A stretch of DNA of 64,000 nucleotides from Veillonella parvula DSM 2008 (GTDB taxonomy: Bacteria > Bacillota > Negativicutes > Veillonellales > Veillonellaceae): NCBI RefSeq assembly GCF_000024945.1, contig NC_013520.1:1637001-1701000 (forward strand), given 5' to 3'. Below the pieces are notes generated by a model. That model did not search any database and was not told where the DNA came from. It saw only the letters and a program-made list of their open reading frames with translations. The first letter of the stretch is position 1. Each line of letters opens with the position of its first letter. Positions 17,643 through 27,850 of the stretch are shown piece by piece. The position numbers and the translations under genes are program-made.

Positions 17643-17682
17643 TAAGCATATAATCTCACAAAAGATTACCTAAGTAATACTC

Positions 17683-18754
<1,072 letters not shown>

Positions 18755-18831
18755 ATTTTTGCAAGATGTGGCGTACATTAATTTAGTATCAGTAAGCCGA
18801 GTTTTAAGCCTCTGATAAAAAAATTTGATAA

Positions 18832-19617
18832 CTACCGAACCATCACCCATGGACGATCATCTTTCCATACAACTTGTACGGAAAGTCCAAAGACATCAGA
18901 TAAAATATCATCAGTTAGTACCTTGTGTTTAGGACCTGCATGAATCATCTTACCCTCTCGCAAGATAGCTACATGAGTAATAAACGATAGTATCTCTTCA
19001 ATTTGATGTGACACATAGATAATCGGTGTCTGCTGCTCAGCTACCAAAGTGGATACGGTGCGTAAAAACTGCTCCCTCGCTGGTAAGTCCAAACCAGAGC
19101 AAGGCTCATCCAAAATCAATAATTCTGGATTTGCCATAATAGACCTCGCTAACAATACCCGGCGCTGTTCGCCAGCAGATAAGGTGCGAAAACGATGACC
19201 TTCCAAATAGTCTAGTCCAAATTCAGATAATAATTGCATACCTCGTTGGCGCACCTCAGGTGCTACCTCTTGGTATATACCAATGCTACTAAATGCACCA
19301 GAAATAACGATATCTTCAACGACTTGTTTATCCAAGGTTGACTGAAATTGTCCAAGCGCAGAGCTAACAAATCCTAGTCTAGCCTTGATTTTAGGCCACG
19401 CATATTTACCAAATTCCTTGCCAAACACACGTAAAGTACCCGTTGTGGGAATTTGATAAGCAGGTATCATGCTGAGTAGCGTTGATTTACCAGCCCCATT
19501 AAGCCCTAATAAGGCCCAATGTTCACCGTCCTCTATATGCCAATTTACATTATCTAAAATAGGTCTACCATCACGGCGAAAGCAGACATTTTCATAATGG
19601 AGTAATTCACGCCCCAC
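18832..19617 (-). CDS. Orphan ABC-type ATPase (YlmA/ModF-like)
   Basis: 261 residues, a complete ATP-binding protein: Walker A 'GLNGAGKST' (about residue 38), signature 'LSAGEQRR', Walker B 'LLILDEPCSGLD' and H-loop 'VSHQ'. 'RPILDNVNWHIEDGEHWALL' is typical of the YlmA/ModF-like group. No permease or binding-protein gene is adjacent. It begins 11 nt after ilvN and so lies in the ilv transcript. Partner and substrate cannot be told from sequence; it could pair with a distant permease or act on a non-transport target. Confidence 0.88.
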   Translation of the reverse strand: MGRELLHYENVCFRRDGRPILDNVNWHIEDGEHWALLGLNGAGKSTLLSMIPAYQIPTTGTLRVFGKEFGKYAWPKIKARLGFVSSALGQFQSTLDKQVVEDIVISGAFSSIGIYQEVAPEVRQRGMQLLSEFGLDYLEGHRFRTLSAGEQRRVLLARSIMANPELLILDEPCSGLDLPAREQFLRTVSTLVAEQQTPIIYVSHQIEEILSFITHVAILREGKMIHAGPKHKVLTDDILSDVFGLSVQVVWKDDRPWVMVR

Positions 19618-19628
19618 GTTATCAGCTC

Positions 19629-20117
19629 CTACATTTTTTCTCCGCGACTCATAGCGGTGATACCTGTTTTGGCAATTTCAAGAATACCATAAGTTTCCAT
19701 AATTTGAATGAAGCCACGTAATTTTTCTACACTGCCAATGACTTCAATGATCATAGATGTAGGAGAAATATCTAACACATTACCACGATATACATCGGCA
19801 ATCTGTACAATTTGTGATCTTGTAGAAGCAGATGCTTTTACCTTGATAAGCATTAACTCACGGCATACCACATCATGATCTTCAAACACTTTAACCTTAA
19901 CAACATCGATAAGCTTGTAGATTTGTTTTTGCACTTGATCGAGAATTCGGTCATCGGCCTCTACAGTAATAGTAATACGTGCATAACCTGGCTGATTTGT
20001 AATGCCAGATGTCATTTTTGTAACGTTAAAGCCACGACGGTTAAAGAGTGCCAAAATACGTGTACCAATACCTGGTGCATTTTTTGCAATGATTAAGACT
20101 TGATGTTCTTTCGCCAT
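19629..20117 (-). CDS. ilvN: Acetolactate synthase small (regulatory) subunit
   Basis: 162 residues. An N-terminal ACT domain ('VLIIAKNAPGIGTRILALFN', 'RRGFNVTKMTSG') and a C-terminal regulatory domain ('ELMLIKVKAS', 'IIEVIGSVEKL') as in IlvN/IlvH. It activates the catalytic subunit and gives valine feedback inhibition. The start overlaps the ilvB stop (TAATG), the usual translational coupling of this pair. Confidence 0.96.
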   Translation of the reverse strand: MAKEHQVLIIAKNAPGIGTRILALFNRRGFNVTKMTSGITNQPGYARITITVEADDRILDQVQKQIYKLIDVVKVKVFEDHDVVCRELMLIKVKASASTRSQIVQIADVYRGNVLDISPTSMIIEVIGSVEKLRGFIQIMETYGILEIAKTGITAMSRGEKM

Positions 20118-21826
20118 TATAGCACCCCTTTCTTACCCATCATACCGCTTATCGTGCCGCCTGCTGGAATCATTGGTAATACATTATCCTCTCGTTCAAC
20201 GCGACAATCCAAGACAATGCTTTCATCCGATGTAATGTATGATTTAAATTCTTTGTTGAAAGTTTCAACATTATCTAGACGCGCTGCTTTCAAGTCAAAT
20301 GCATCTGCGAGTTTCACGAAGTTCGGACTCACTTCCAAATCTACATAGGAGTAGCGTCTATCATTGAAGATTTCTTGCCATTGACGAACCATACCAAGAT
20401 AGCCGTTGTTAATAATAACAATCTTGATTGGCAAATTATATTGGCGAACCATCATGAGCTCTTCACAAGTCATTTGGAACCCGCCATCACCGACAACAAG
20501 GATAACTTGCTTCTTAGGCGCCCCTACTTGAGCCCCAATAGCCGCCGGCAAACCATACCCCATGGTACCCGCACCGCCAGAGGTAACGATAGTATGAGGT
20601 TTTTTATGAGTTAAGAATTGAGCCGCCCACATTTGATGTTGGCCTACATCACTTACGATTATGGCATCATCCTTGGCAATTTTGTTAAGTTCAGATAACA
20701 CATATTGTGCATGCAATACACCATTTTTAGACTCAGGAATTACCATAGGGTATTCCGCTTGCCATTCTCGGATTTGCTCAAGCCACGCTTCATGCGTTGT
20801 AGGTTCTACAAGAGCATTAAGCTCCGTTAATACCTGTTTTAAATCCCCTACGATAGGCACGTTGATTGTAACATTCTTATCAATTTCAGCTGGGTCGATA
20901 TCGATATGAATAATTTTAGCTTTTTTACAGAAGAAATCTGGATGGCCTGTGATGCGGTCATGGAAACGAATCCCTGCAGCAATCACGAGATCTGCCTCAT
21001 CTGTACTATTATTAGCGGCTACAGAACCGTGCATACCAACCATGCCAAGAGCCAATTCGTGATCTCCTGGGAAGCCACCAAGACCAACTAATGTATTCGT
21101 CACCGGGATTTGAGCCTTTTCAGCTAATTCTTTAAGCTCATCCATAGCGCCAGACTTCAATACACCTGCTCCAGCAATGATAAGTGGGCGCTTTGCATTT
21201 TTGATAAGAGTAGCTGCTTTTTTGATTTGACCTTGATGACCTTTATAGGTTGGATCATAGCCTTCAAGATGAATAGGTACTTCGTACAATTTGTTGTATT
21301 CCGCCATGGATATTTTTTCTGTTTGAATATCCTTGGGAATATCGATGAGTACAGGGCCTGGGCGACCTGTGCCAGCAATAAAGTACGCCTCTTTAATGAT
21401 ACGAGGCAAATCATGAATATCTTGAACAAGATAGTTATGCTTGGTTATAGGCATCGTAATACCTTGGATATCCGCCTCTTGAAAGGAGTCCTTACCGATA
21501 AAGGGCCGGCCAACCTGACCTGTAATGGCCACCATAGGTACGGAATCCATGTACGCAGTCATAATACCTGTTACAAGATTCGTTGCACCAGGACCAGACG
21601 TAGCAAGACATACACCTACGCGACCAGATACGCGAGCATAGCCATCTGCTGCATGTGCAGCACCTTGTTCATGACGAACAAAGTAATGTTTAATTTCAGG
21701 GAAGCTATATATTTCATCATAAATTGGAATTACCGCACCACCTGGATAACCGAACATATCGGTTACACCAAGGCGATGCAATGTTTCAAGGACAATGCGT
21801 GCCCCATTGATTGTTTCTGCGCTCAT
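20117..21826 (-). CDS. ilvB: Acetolactate synthase large (catalytic) subunit
   Basis: 569 residues. Thiamine-diphosphate enzyme making acetolactate and acetohydroxybutyrate from pyruvate and 2-ketobutyrate. 'MFGYPGGAVIPIYDEI' and 'RHEQGAAHAADGYAR' (the catalytic Glu) are N-terminal; the ThDP motif 'GDGGFQMTCEELMM...NN' is at about residues 435-465. FAD-domain text is seen in the middle ('LVGLGGFPGDHELALGM'). AAAGGG lies 5 nt before the ATG. Coupled to ilvN. Confidence 0.97.
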   Translation of the reverse strand: MSAETINGARIVLETLHRLGVTDMFGYPGGAVIPIYDEIYSFPEIKHYFVRHEQGAAHAADGYARVSGRVGVCLATSGPGATNLVTGIMTAYMDSVPMVAITGQVGRPFIGKDSFQEADIQGITMPITKHNYLVQDIHDLPRIIKEAYFIAGTGRPGPVLIDIPKDIQTEKISMAEYNKLYEVPIHLEGYDPTYKGHQGQIKKAATLIKNAKRPLIIAGAGVLKSGAMDELKELAEKAQIPVTNTLVGLGGFPGDHELALGMVGMHGSVAANNSTDEADLVIAAGIRFHDRITGHPDFFCKKAKIIHIDIDPAEIDKNVTINVPIVGDLKQVLTELNALVEPTTHEAWLEQIREWQAEYPMVIPESKNGVLHAQYVLSELNKIAKDDAIIVSDVGQHQMWAAQFLTHKKPHTIVTSGGAGTMGYGLPAAIGAQVGAPKKQVILVVGDGGFQMTCEELMMVRQYNLPIKIVIINNGYLGMVRQWQEIFNDRRYSYVDLEVSPNFVKLADAFDLKAARLDNVETFNKEFKSYITSDESIVLDCRVEREDNVLPMIPAGGTISGMMGKKGVL

Positions 21827-21844
21827 AGGAACCCTTTCAACCAG

Positions 21845-23068
21845 CTATTCAGATAAAATCTCGCTGGAATTTAATCGTTTAATAATGTAACCATTATGTT
21901 TGAAAGTATCAATAATGTGTTGGATGTGCTCTTCACCATTTGTTTCTACCGTTACTTGCAATTCCACTTCATGGAAACGGTCAAGGTTTTTGAACTGATT
22001 ATGGTCAAGTTTAATAACATTTGCATCTGCATCGGCTAACATTTGAGATACAGCCACTAACTGGCCTGGTTTATCAGGAAGATTAACGGAGAAGGTAAAG
22101 ATACGACCACGCAATACGAGACCTTTATTAATCATTGACGAAATAGTAAGTACGTCGATATTACCACCGCTGACGATAGCTACCACCTTTTTATCGCGGC
22201 ACTCTAATTTCTTGAGGCCAGCAAGTGGCAAAATACCGGAATTTTCTGCTACTAACTTATGTTTTTCAACAAGCAATAAAAATGCTTCCATCAATTCATA
22301 ATCAGAAACGGTAATAATTTCATCTACGTATTGCTTGATATATTCTAATGTAGTTTCCCCAATTTGACGTACTGCCGTACCATCTGCAATCGTTGCCACT
22401 TCATCGAGAGGTACAGGATGATCAGCCTTTAAGGCAGCTAGGGCACTCGCTGCACCTTCTGGTTCTACACCGATAATCTTAACGCGCGGATTTTTTAATT
22501 TCGCAGCAGCAGCAATACCAGATACGATACCACCGCCCCCAACAGGAACGAGCAAAATATCCGCATCAGGCAATTCATCAAGAACCTCAAGGGCAATTGT
22601 ACCTTGCCCTTCTATTACATCTTCATCATTAAACGGATGAACGAACACATAGCCATGCTCTTTCTGCAACTCCATCGCCTTTTGATAGGCTTCGTCATAA
22701 ATCTCGCCAAATAATACAACATCTGCACCGTATTGTTTTGTTGCATTAACCTTGATAAGAGGGGTATGTTTCGGCATGACAATAGTCGCTTTAATGCCAA
22801 GACGTTTCGCAGCAAGGGCCACGCCTTGTGCATGATTACCGGCAGACGCAGCGATAACACCGCGCGCCTTTTCTTCTTCTGTCAGTTTTGCAATTTTATT
22901 ATAAGCTCCACGAACCTTAAAAGAGCCTGTTATTTGCAAGTTTTCTGGCTTGATATATACATCATTTCCGCACTCGTCAGAAAACACATCACTATGAAGT
23001 AACTTCGTTTTCACAGTGATTGTACTCAAGCGCTCACGAGCCTCCATAAAATCATATAACTTATACAT
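21845..23068 (-). CDS. ilvA: Threonine ammonia-lyase (threonine deaminase), ACT-domain type
   Basis: 407 residues. PLP-dependent; deaminates threonine to 2-ketobutyrate, which enters Ile synthesis. The PLP Lys lies in 'ITGSFKVRGAYNK' (about residue 52), 'AASAGNHAQGVA' and 'PVGGGGIVSGIA' bind the cofactor. The C-terminal 75 residues form one ACT domain ('FSVNLPDKPGQLVAVSQML'), the short form with a single regulatory domain. I choose the ATG 9 nt after AGGAG; a GTG 6 nt earlier is too close to that site. Lies between ilvD and ilvB in the operon. Confidence 0.95.
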   Translation of the reverse strand: MYKLYDFMEARERLSTITVKTKLLHSDVFSDECGNDVYIKPENLQITGSFKVRGAYNKIAKLTEEEKARGVIAASAGNHAQGVALAAKRLGIKATIVMPKHTPLIKVNATKQYGADVVLFGEIYDEAYQKAMELQKEHGYVFVHPFNDEDVIEGQGTIALEVLDELPDADILLVPVGGGGIVSGIAAAAKLKNPRVKIIGVEPEGAASALAALKADHPVPLDEVATIADGTAVRQIGETTLEYIKQYVDEIITVSDYELMEAFLLLVEKHKLVAENSGILPLAGLKKLECRDKKVVAIVSGGNIDVLTISSMINKGLVLRGRIFTFSVNLPDKPGQLVAVSQMLADADANVIKLDHNQFKNLDRFHEVELQVTVETNGEEHIQHIIDTFKHNGYIIKRLNSSEILSE

Positions 23069-23110
23069 ATACACGGTCTCCTCTAGTTAGTATTAAATGA
23101 AAGTCGAGTA

Positions 23111-24781
23111 TTAGTCTTCAAATACTTCGATAGCACCTTGTGCAGCAGAGGATACGTGAAGAGCGTATTTTTTAAGATATCCAGTTACATTGGATTTGAA
23201 CGGTTTCAATGCCGCTTTACGACGAGCGATTTCATCATCAGATACAGCTAGTTCCAATTTACCGTTTGGAATATCGATGTTGATAATATCACCATCTTCA
23301 ACGATGGCAATGGTACCGCCTGCAGCTGCTTCTGGAGATACATGTCCGATGGATGCACCACGAGTAGCACCGGAGAAACGACCATCTGTCAACAAGGCTA
23401 CGTCTTTATCGAGCCCCATACCGGCAATCATAGATGTTGGTGTCAACATTTCCCGCATGCCAGGCCCCCCTTTAGGACCTTCGTAGCGGATAACGACAAC
23501 GTCACCTTTTACGATTTTACCGCCTGTGATAGCTTCAACCGCTTCTTCTTCGCTGTTGAATACTTTAGCTGGACCAGAGTGAACGAGCATATCTGCATCT
23601 ACGGCACCGGCTTTTACAACGGAACCATCTTCAGCGAGATTGCCTTTAAGAACGGCGATACCACCAGTTTCATGAACTGGATTATCCCAAGGATGAATAA
23701 CATCTTCGTCTGCTACGAATGCTGCCTCAGCAATTTCACCTTGTGTTTTAAGAGCAACAGTTTTGCAATCTGTATGAAGGCGACCATTTTCTGCTAAACG
23801 TTTCAACACCGCAGATACACCACCTGCAGCGTACAAGTCTTCGATGAAGTATACACCAGATGGAGATAATTTAGATAATTGAGGTGTATTTTGGGCGATG
23901 CGATCAAAATCGTCTAAGGATAGTGGTACACCTGCTTCGTGAGCAATAGCCGGTAAATGAAGCGCCGTATTAGAGGAGCCACCCAAAGCCATATCAAGAG
24001 CTACCGCATTTTCAAAGGCTTCACGAGTCATAATATCTTTAGGGCGAAGGTTTGCTTTTAATACCTCTACCGCTTGCATACCAGCTAACTTAGCTAAACG
24101 CAAACGTTCAGAATATACCGCTGGGATTGTACCATTGCCAGGAAGGCCCATACCGAGAGCTTCTGTTAAACAGTTCATTGTATTTGCCGTATACATACCA
24201 GAGCAAGAGCCACATGTAGGACATGCTGTATTTTCGATATCAGCTAACTCAGCATCATCCATTTCACCAGTTTGATGTTTGCCTACGGCTTCGAATACGT
24301 CGGACAAGCCAATTTTTTTACCTTTATGTACACCAGCGAGCATGGCCCCACCAGATACGAATACAGATGGGATATTAAGGCGAGCAGCTGCAATCAACAT
24401 GCCTGGCACTACCTTATCGCAATTTGGAATGAATACCATCGCATCAAATGGTGTAGCCATAGCAGTAGCTTCGATAGAATCTGCAATGATATTACGTGTA
24501 ACTAAGGAGTATTTCATGCCGATATGGTTCATTGCCAAACCGTCGCAAATACCGATAGTATTGAACTCGATTGGCACACCACCTGCGTTGCGGATGCCGT
24601 CTTTTACGGCTTGTACAATATTTTTCAGGCCTACGTGACCAGGGATGATTTCATTGAAAGAGTTGGCAATACCGATGACTGGTCTCCCCATTTCTTCATC
24701 AACGAAACCCAGAGCTTTTAGTAAAGATCTGTGTGGTGCACGTGCTACGCCTGTTTTCAAATTGTCACTTCTACAACTCAT
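23111..24781 (-). CDS. ilvD: Dihydroxy-acid dehydratase
   Basis: 556 residues. Fe-S dehydratase producing the 2-keto acids of Val/Leu and Ile. Cluster cysteines can be placed in 'NCDKVVPGM' (about residue 120) and '[18 protein letters not shown]' (about residue 190). '[20 protein letters not shown]' is the C-terminal signature. The start follows GAGGAG by 6 nt; an upstream in-frame extension of 15 codons reads through that site and is rejected. First structural gene after the leader with the attenuator-like terminator. Confidence 0.97.
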   Translation of the reverse strand: MSCRSDNLKTGVARAPHRSLLKALGFVDEEMGRPVIGIANSFNEIIPGHVGLKNIVQAVKDGIRNAGGVPIEFNTIGICDGLAMNHIGMKYSLVTRNIIADSIEATAMATPFDAMVFIPNCDKVVPGMLIAAARLNIPSVFVSGGAMLAGVHKGKKIGLSDVFEAVGKHQTGEMDDAELADIENTACPTCGSCSGMYTANTMNCLTEALGMGLPGNGTIPAVYSERLRLAKLAGMQAVEVLKANLRPKDIMTREAFENAVALDMALGGSSNTALHLPAIAHEAGVPLSLDDFDRIAQNTPQLSKLSPSGVYFIEDLYAAGGVSAVLKRLAENGRLHTDCKTVALKTQGEIAEAAFVADEDVIHPWDNPVHETGGIAVLKGNLAEDGSVVKAGAVDADMLVHSGPAKVFNSEEEAVEAITGGKIVKGDVVVIRYEGPKGGPGMREMLTPTSMIAGMGLDKDVALLTDGRFSGATRGASIGHVSPEAAAGGTIAIVEDGDIINIDIPNGKLELAVSDDEIARRKAALKPFKSNVTGYLKKYALHVSSAAQGAIEVFED

Positions 24782-24835
24782 GTTAATCTCCTCACTTTTG
24801 AAAGCATCCACTTGGACAGCTTTCACGACGCATAA

Positions 24836-24866
24836 AAAAAGACGATTCCAATGAATCGTCTTAAAA
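24836..24866 (-). terminator. Leader terminator (putative attenuator) before ilvD
   Basis: AAGACGATTC-ATTG-GAATCGTCTT then TTTTTATG on the minus strand: a perfect 10-bp stem with a T run, lying about 55 nt before the ilvD ATG and about 105 nt after the leader frame's stop. As it sits between the leader reading frame and ilvD, it should block the operon unless prevented. Confidence 0.85.
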
Positions 24867-24899
24867 GTTTACAAATGATATTCCTTTTGTTTACAGAAT

Positions 24900-24945
24900 T
24901 CCTATATACATAAATAATCCTATGTACCCCTTGGAAAATATACAC
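24900..24945 (-). promoter_or_regulatory. Mutually exclusive pairing elements in the ilv leader
   Basis: On the minus strand TATGTG, TACATA and TATGTA follow one another. TACATA can pair with TATGTG before it (one G-T) or with TATGTA after it, but not with both. Such alternatives are expected in an attenuator; the short 6-bp helices make this tentative. Confidence 0.35.
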
Positions 24946-24972
24946 ATAAGAAACAAACCATATAGTCAAATC

Positions 24973-25104
24973 TTATTGATTGTATATTAAACCATTCGCG
25001 GAACTTCTAAGACAAAAACGTGTTAAGTTGTTGTTCATAATTCGAATGTCATTAATAATCACGACTAGCGCAATAATCAATAAGCTAATGACTAAACCTA
25101 ACAT
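24973..25104 (-). CDS. ilvL: Candidate ilv leader peptide (43 codons)
   Basis: A short frame with a perfect AGGAGG 4 nt before its ATG. Of codons 2-22, 15 encode Leu, Ile or Val ('LGLVISLLIIALVVII' then 'NDIRI'); over the whole peptide 19 of 43 do. It lies between a promoter-like sequence and the terminator preceding ilvD, the position of ilvL/ilvB-type leader peptides whose ribosome stalling on branched-chain codons relieves termination. The tail ('NNNLTRFCLRSSANGLIYNQ') is unusually long for a leader. It could alternatively be a small single-span membrane protein; the location favours regulation. Confidence 0.7.
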   Translation of the reverse strand: MLGLVISLLIIALVVIINDIRIMNNNLTRFCLRSSANGLIYNQ

Positions 25105-25157
25105 GTTTCCTCCTAAAATATTCTGTAATAATAATCACGGAATAATAATAACACGTT

Positions 25158-25185
25158 ATATTATCCCGCGCAAGATAATTCACAA
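25158..25185 (-). promoter_or_regulatory. Putative promoter of the ilv leader operon
   Basis: TTGTGA, 16-bp spacer, TAATAT on the minus strand, about 55 bp before the leader peptide start. The hexamers are only moderate; other registers are possible. The stretch between here and 25284 shows no other feature. Confidence 0.45.
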
Positions 25186-25283
25186 TAAATTCTATAGATT
25201 CATCATAGTTTTTTTATGAAGTTCACCATATCCAAAAACTATAGCAAACCTAGTAAGGTATAAAAAATATAGATATAACAAGA

Positions 25284-25312
25284 AAAATCCCTCACCGTAG
25301 TGAGGGATTGAA
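25284..25312 (-). terminator. Intrinsic terminator after the DASS transporter
   Basis: AATCCCTCAC-TACG-GTGAGGGATT followed by TTTCTTG on the minus strand, directly after the transporter stop. It isolates the ilv leader from upstream transcription. Confidence 0.9.
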
Positions 25313-25316
25313 TATA

Positions 25317-26720
25317 TTATAAAATACCAAAGAGCCACATGCCAAAAGTGCCGCCCCAGAAATGAATGAGGAAACTTACCACAGAAATGGCAAGGCCTAC
25401 GCGCCACCACGTACATTGTGGCACATAACCAGCACCGAAGAAGATCGGTGTTACACCTGAACTATAGTGAGTCAATGTACAACCAGGGCTGTTCATCAAA
25501 CCAAAGAGCAATATCGTAAACGGAATAGGAGCCCCCATCGCCACTAAAATAGCTGCAAAGGCGGAGAATAAAGCTGTAATACGCGCCGTACCACTGGCAA
25601 AGAAGTACTGAGAGTACACAAAGGTAGCGGAAATGATAAAGGATGCCCAGAACCAGTCAAAGCCAGCTAAATGTTGACTTACAAAATCTGCAAAGACAGC
25701 TACTACACCGAGTTTACCAAGCAGTCCAGCCATGCCCACAAGCGTACCCATCCAGATGAGGATATCCCAGCCGGTGCGTTCACCCAAAATATCCTCCCAC
25801 GTAAGGGATCCTGTTACAACACACGCTAGAACCCCCATCATCGCAACAACTGTAGGATGAAGCTTAGTCCAAATTGCTGTAGCCCAAAGCAAGATGCAAA
25901 GTACAAAGATAATAGCAACAGAAATTTCAGCCTTCGTAATAGGTCCAAGAGCCTCTAGTTCTTTTTGAGCCATTGCAGCAGCCTCTGGTGTTTCCTTGAT
26001 TTCTGGTGGATAGATTTTATAGATGAACCAAGGCATCAAAATCATACAAATCACACCAGGAATGACACCTGCTTGGAACCATTCCCACCAAGATATATCA
26101 TAGCCAAACAGTTTAGCACCTAAAGACGTAATAAGCAAATTACCGCTACATGCGGTCAAGAAGATTGTCACAGTAATAGTGTTAATAGTATGTGCTGTCG
26201 TCATCAAGTACGCCCCAATGCGGCGGGCCGTATTACCATAAGGTTCAGAACCAAAAGCTAAGGAAATATTTTGTACGATGGGGAATACAATACCACCTCC
26301 ACGCGCCGTATTAGATGGTGTAGCTGGAGAAATAATCAAGTCCGTACAAGCCAACGCATAGGCAAGCTTTAATGAGCTTGTGCCAAAAGAACGAATCAAG
26401 GTGTACGCAATACGCTTACCAAGACCAGAATTAATAATACCTCGTGAAAAGAATACCGCCGCTACGATAAGCCACACATTCGCCTCTGCATAGCCACCTA
26501 GAGCCTGTACCATAGTGATGGAATTAGTGGCTACGGCTACAACAATACCAAAAAGCGCCATAATGCCCGTTGGCCAGGGACGTAAGATAAAGCCCACAAT
26601 AGTAGCCGTAAAGATAGCTAATAAATGCCAACCTTCAGGCTTGATTGCCTCTGTATGAGGTAAAAACCAAATAACGAGGCCCACTAAAACGGTAAGGGCC
26701 GCTCGTGTAAAAGTATTCAT
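25317..26720 (-). CDS. DASS/SLC13-family anion symporter or antiporter (CitT/DiT1 type)
   Basis: 467 residues with about 12-13 hydrophobic segments. 'SPATPSNTARGGGIVFPIV' (about residue 132) carries the SNT substrate-loop motif and is characteristic of the CitT/TtdT/2-oxoglutarate-malate translocator branch; 'NSPGCTLTHYSSG' is the matching second half. Likely exchanges or imports di- or tricarboxylates such as malate, tartrate, citrate or succinate; the exact substrate is not visible. It follows a cupin gene by 16 nt and ends at a terminator. Dicarboxylate exchange would fit a lactate/malate-fermenting anaerobe (inference). Confidence 0.88.
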   Translation of the reverse strand: MNTFTRAALTVLVGLVIWFLPHTEAIKPEGWHLLAIFTATIVGFILRPWPTGIMALFGIVVAVATNSITMVQALGGYAEANVWLIVAAVFFSRGIINSGLGKRIAYTLIRSFGTSSLKLAYALACTDLIISPATPSNTARGGGIVFPIVQNISLAFGSEPYGNTARRIGAYLMTTAHTINTITVTIFLTACSGNLLITSLGAKLFGYDISWWEWFQAGVIPGVICMILMPWFIYKIYPPEIKETPEAAAMAQKELEALGPITKAEISVAIIFVLCILLWATAIWTKLHPTVVAMMGVLACVVTGSLTWEDILGERTGWDILIWMGTLVGMAGLLGKLGVVAVFADFVSQHLAGFDWFWASFIISATFVYSQYFFASGTARITALFSAFAAILVAMGAPIPFTILLFGLMNSPGCTLTHYSSGVTPIFFGAGYVPQCTWWRVGLAISVVSFLIHFWGGTFGMWLFGIL

Positions 26721-26736
26721 AGAACCTCCATCAGGC

Positions 26737-27180
26737 TTAACAACTTTCCAAGAATTCTTTGATCTTAGGATTTGCTCGTAACATTTCCATCTCTTCAGGG
26801 GATAATAACTTTACCTTATCTCGATCTTGATTTACCAAGCAAAGAAAACCAATATAATCACCCTTATTAGCACGGAACTGATGAATTGTTTTGCCTGGAA
26901 TTTCGATAAAATCACCAGCTTCTACATCGTGGATTTCATCGCCCAATAAGACTTGCCCCTTGCCGCGAAATATCATAACCATATGCGTATGATCGTGATA
27001 CTCCAAGGTAGAATATCCCCCTGGCAAACATTCAAAATAGCGGAATTGACACGGAATATCATAAGCACCATCATATAATACTTGACGTGTTACATCTTTA
27101 AAAGGACTACCATCTTGTTTATATACCAAGGTTTCAATACCATCCCACTTAAAATTTTTAGCATCAAACTTACGTATCAT
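26737..27180 (-). CDS. Cupin-domain protein
   Basis: 147 residues. A single cupin barrel with metal-ligand-like residues: 'GGYSTLEYHDHTHMVMIFRG' (motif 1, His pair, about residues 54-73) and 'DVEAGDFIEIPGKTIHQFRA' (motif 2, His). The substrate is unknown; such small cupins act as isomerases, dioxygenases or sensors. It is 16 nt before the DASS transporter and probably co-transcribed with it, so a link to organic-acid metabolism is possible. Confidence 0.8.
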   Translation of the reverse strand: MIRKFDAKNFKWDGIETLVYKQDGSPFKDVTRQVLYDGAYDIPCQFRYFECLPGGYSTLEYHDHTHMVMIFRGKGQVLLGDEIHDVEAGDFIEIPGKTIHQFRANKGDYIGFLCLVNQDRDKVKLLSPEEMEMLRANPKIKEFLESC

Positions 27181-27198
27181 CGTATTACCTCTTTAAAC

Positions 27199-27242
27199 AA
27201 AAAAGGGCTGCATCGAAACAAGGTTTCAATACAGCTCCATCG
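27199..27242 (-). terminator. Intrinsic terminator after the HMA-domain gene
   Basis: GGAGCTGTATTGAAAC / GTTTCGATGCAGCCC imperfect stem with a CTT loop region, followed by TTTTTTG on the minus strand. Only 18 bp separate it from the cupin start, so that gene needs read-through or a promoter overlapping this hairpin. Confidence 0.8.
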
Positions 27243-27248
27243 GTTCGA

Positions 27249-27557
27249 TTATTTGAAGAGACGTTTCAAAGTGCCTAGTATTCCATGACTATGTTTTTGT
27301 ACACCGTCTGCAACGCCTGTCACTTCAAAGCCAGTTCGTTCAATGGCTTTTGTAATGACTTCTACAGATGCTTTTGTTGGATCAAAAGAAACGGTAGCTG
27401 TCTTTTCTGGCAAATCTACTTCTGCACTTAATACGCCAGGCAAACCTAGAGATGCACCTTCAACTGTTTCTTTACAGTTGTTGCACATCATCCCCGGTAC
27501 AGTAAATACCTTTGTTACAACGCCATTATCTTCGCCACAACCACAATCTTTGCACAT
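27249..27557 (-). CDS. Heavy-metal-associated (HMA) domain protein, CopZ-like
   Basis: 102 residues. A Cys-rich start ('MCKDCGCGED') precedes one HMA ferredoxin-like domain (residues 14-85) with the metal site 'VPGMMCNNCKETVE' (M-x-C-x2-C) and 'GVLSAEVDLPEKTATVSFDP'. The C-terminal tail is basic ('HGILGTLKRLFK'). Likely binds or delivers Cu(I) or a similar soft metal. Longer than a bare CopZ. It follows tatA by 14 nt; no copper ATPase gene is near. Confidence 0.87.
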   Translation of the reverse strand: MCKDCGCGEDNGVVTKVFTVPGMMCNNCKETVEGASLGLPGVLSAEVDLPEKTATVSFDPTKASVEVITKAIERTGFEVTGVADGVQKHSHGILGTLKRLFK

Positions 27558-27571
27558 AGTGTTACCTCCTA

Positions 27572-27814
27572 TTAATCCTTAGCTTCTTTATGTTTATCGT
27601 CGTTCTTAGCCCCTGCTGTCACATCGATAGTAGTCGCTTTCTTAACGGCTTCTTTCGTTTCATCAACAGCCTTTTTAGGCCCCGAAATAGCATCTTTAAA
27701 CTCATTGATGCCTTTACCAATAGCTTTACCGACTTCAGGCAATTTACCAGGTCCGAAGATAACTAGAGCAATCACTAATATAACTATTAATTCAGGTGTT
27801 CCTATAGACCCCAT
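27572..27814 (-). CDS. tatA: Sec-independent translocase subunit TatA/TatE
   Basis: 80 residues. Short N-terminus, one membrane helix (residues 8-22), the '[16 protein letters not shown]' hinge and amphipathic helix, and a charged tail. TatA oligomers form the pore of the twin-arginine export system. GGAG is 7 nt before the start. No tatC lies in the window, so the partner must be elsewhere. Probably co-transcribed with the HMA-domain gene. Confidence 0.93.
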   Translation of the reverse strand: MGSIGTPELIVILVIALVIFGPGKLPEVGKAIGKGINEFKDAISGPKKAVDETKEAVKKATTIDVTAGAKNDDKHKEAKD

Positions 27815-27850
27815 ATGTATCTCCTTTATTTTTACTACTACTTATACTCT

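Noticed and set aside
18780-18830. Terminator after the orphan ABC ATPase
   Set aside because: Only a TATCAG/CTGATA pair with a poor stem is visible; read-through into ilvC remains possible.
24781-25200. T-box riboswitch before ilvD
   Set aside because: I looked for the conserved T-box core on the minus strand and found none; the leader frame with Leu/Ile/Val codons explains the terminator better.
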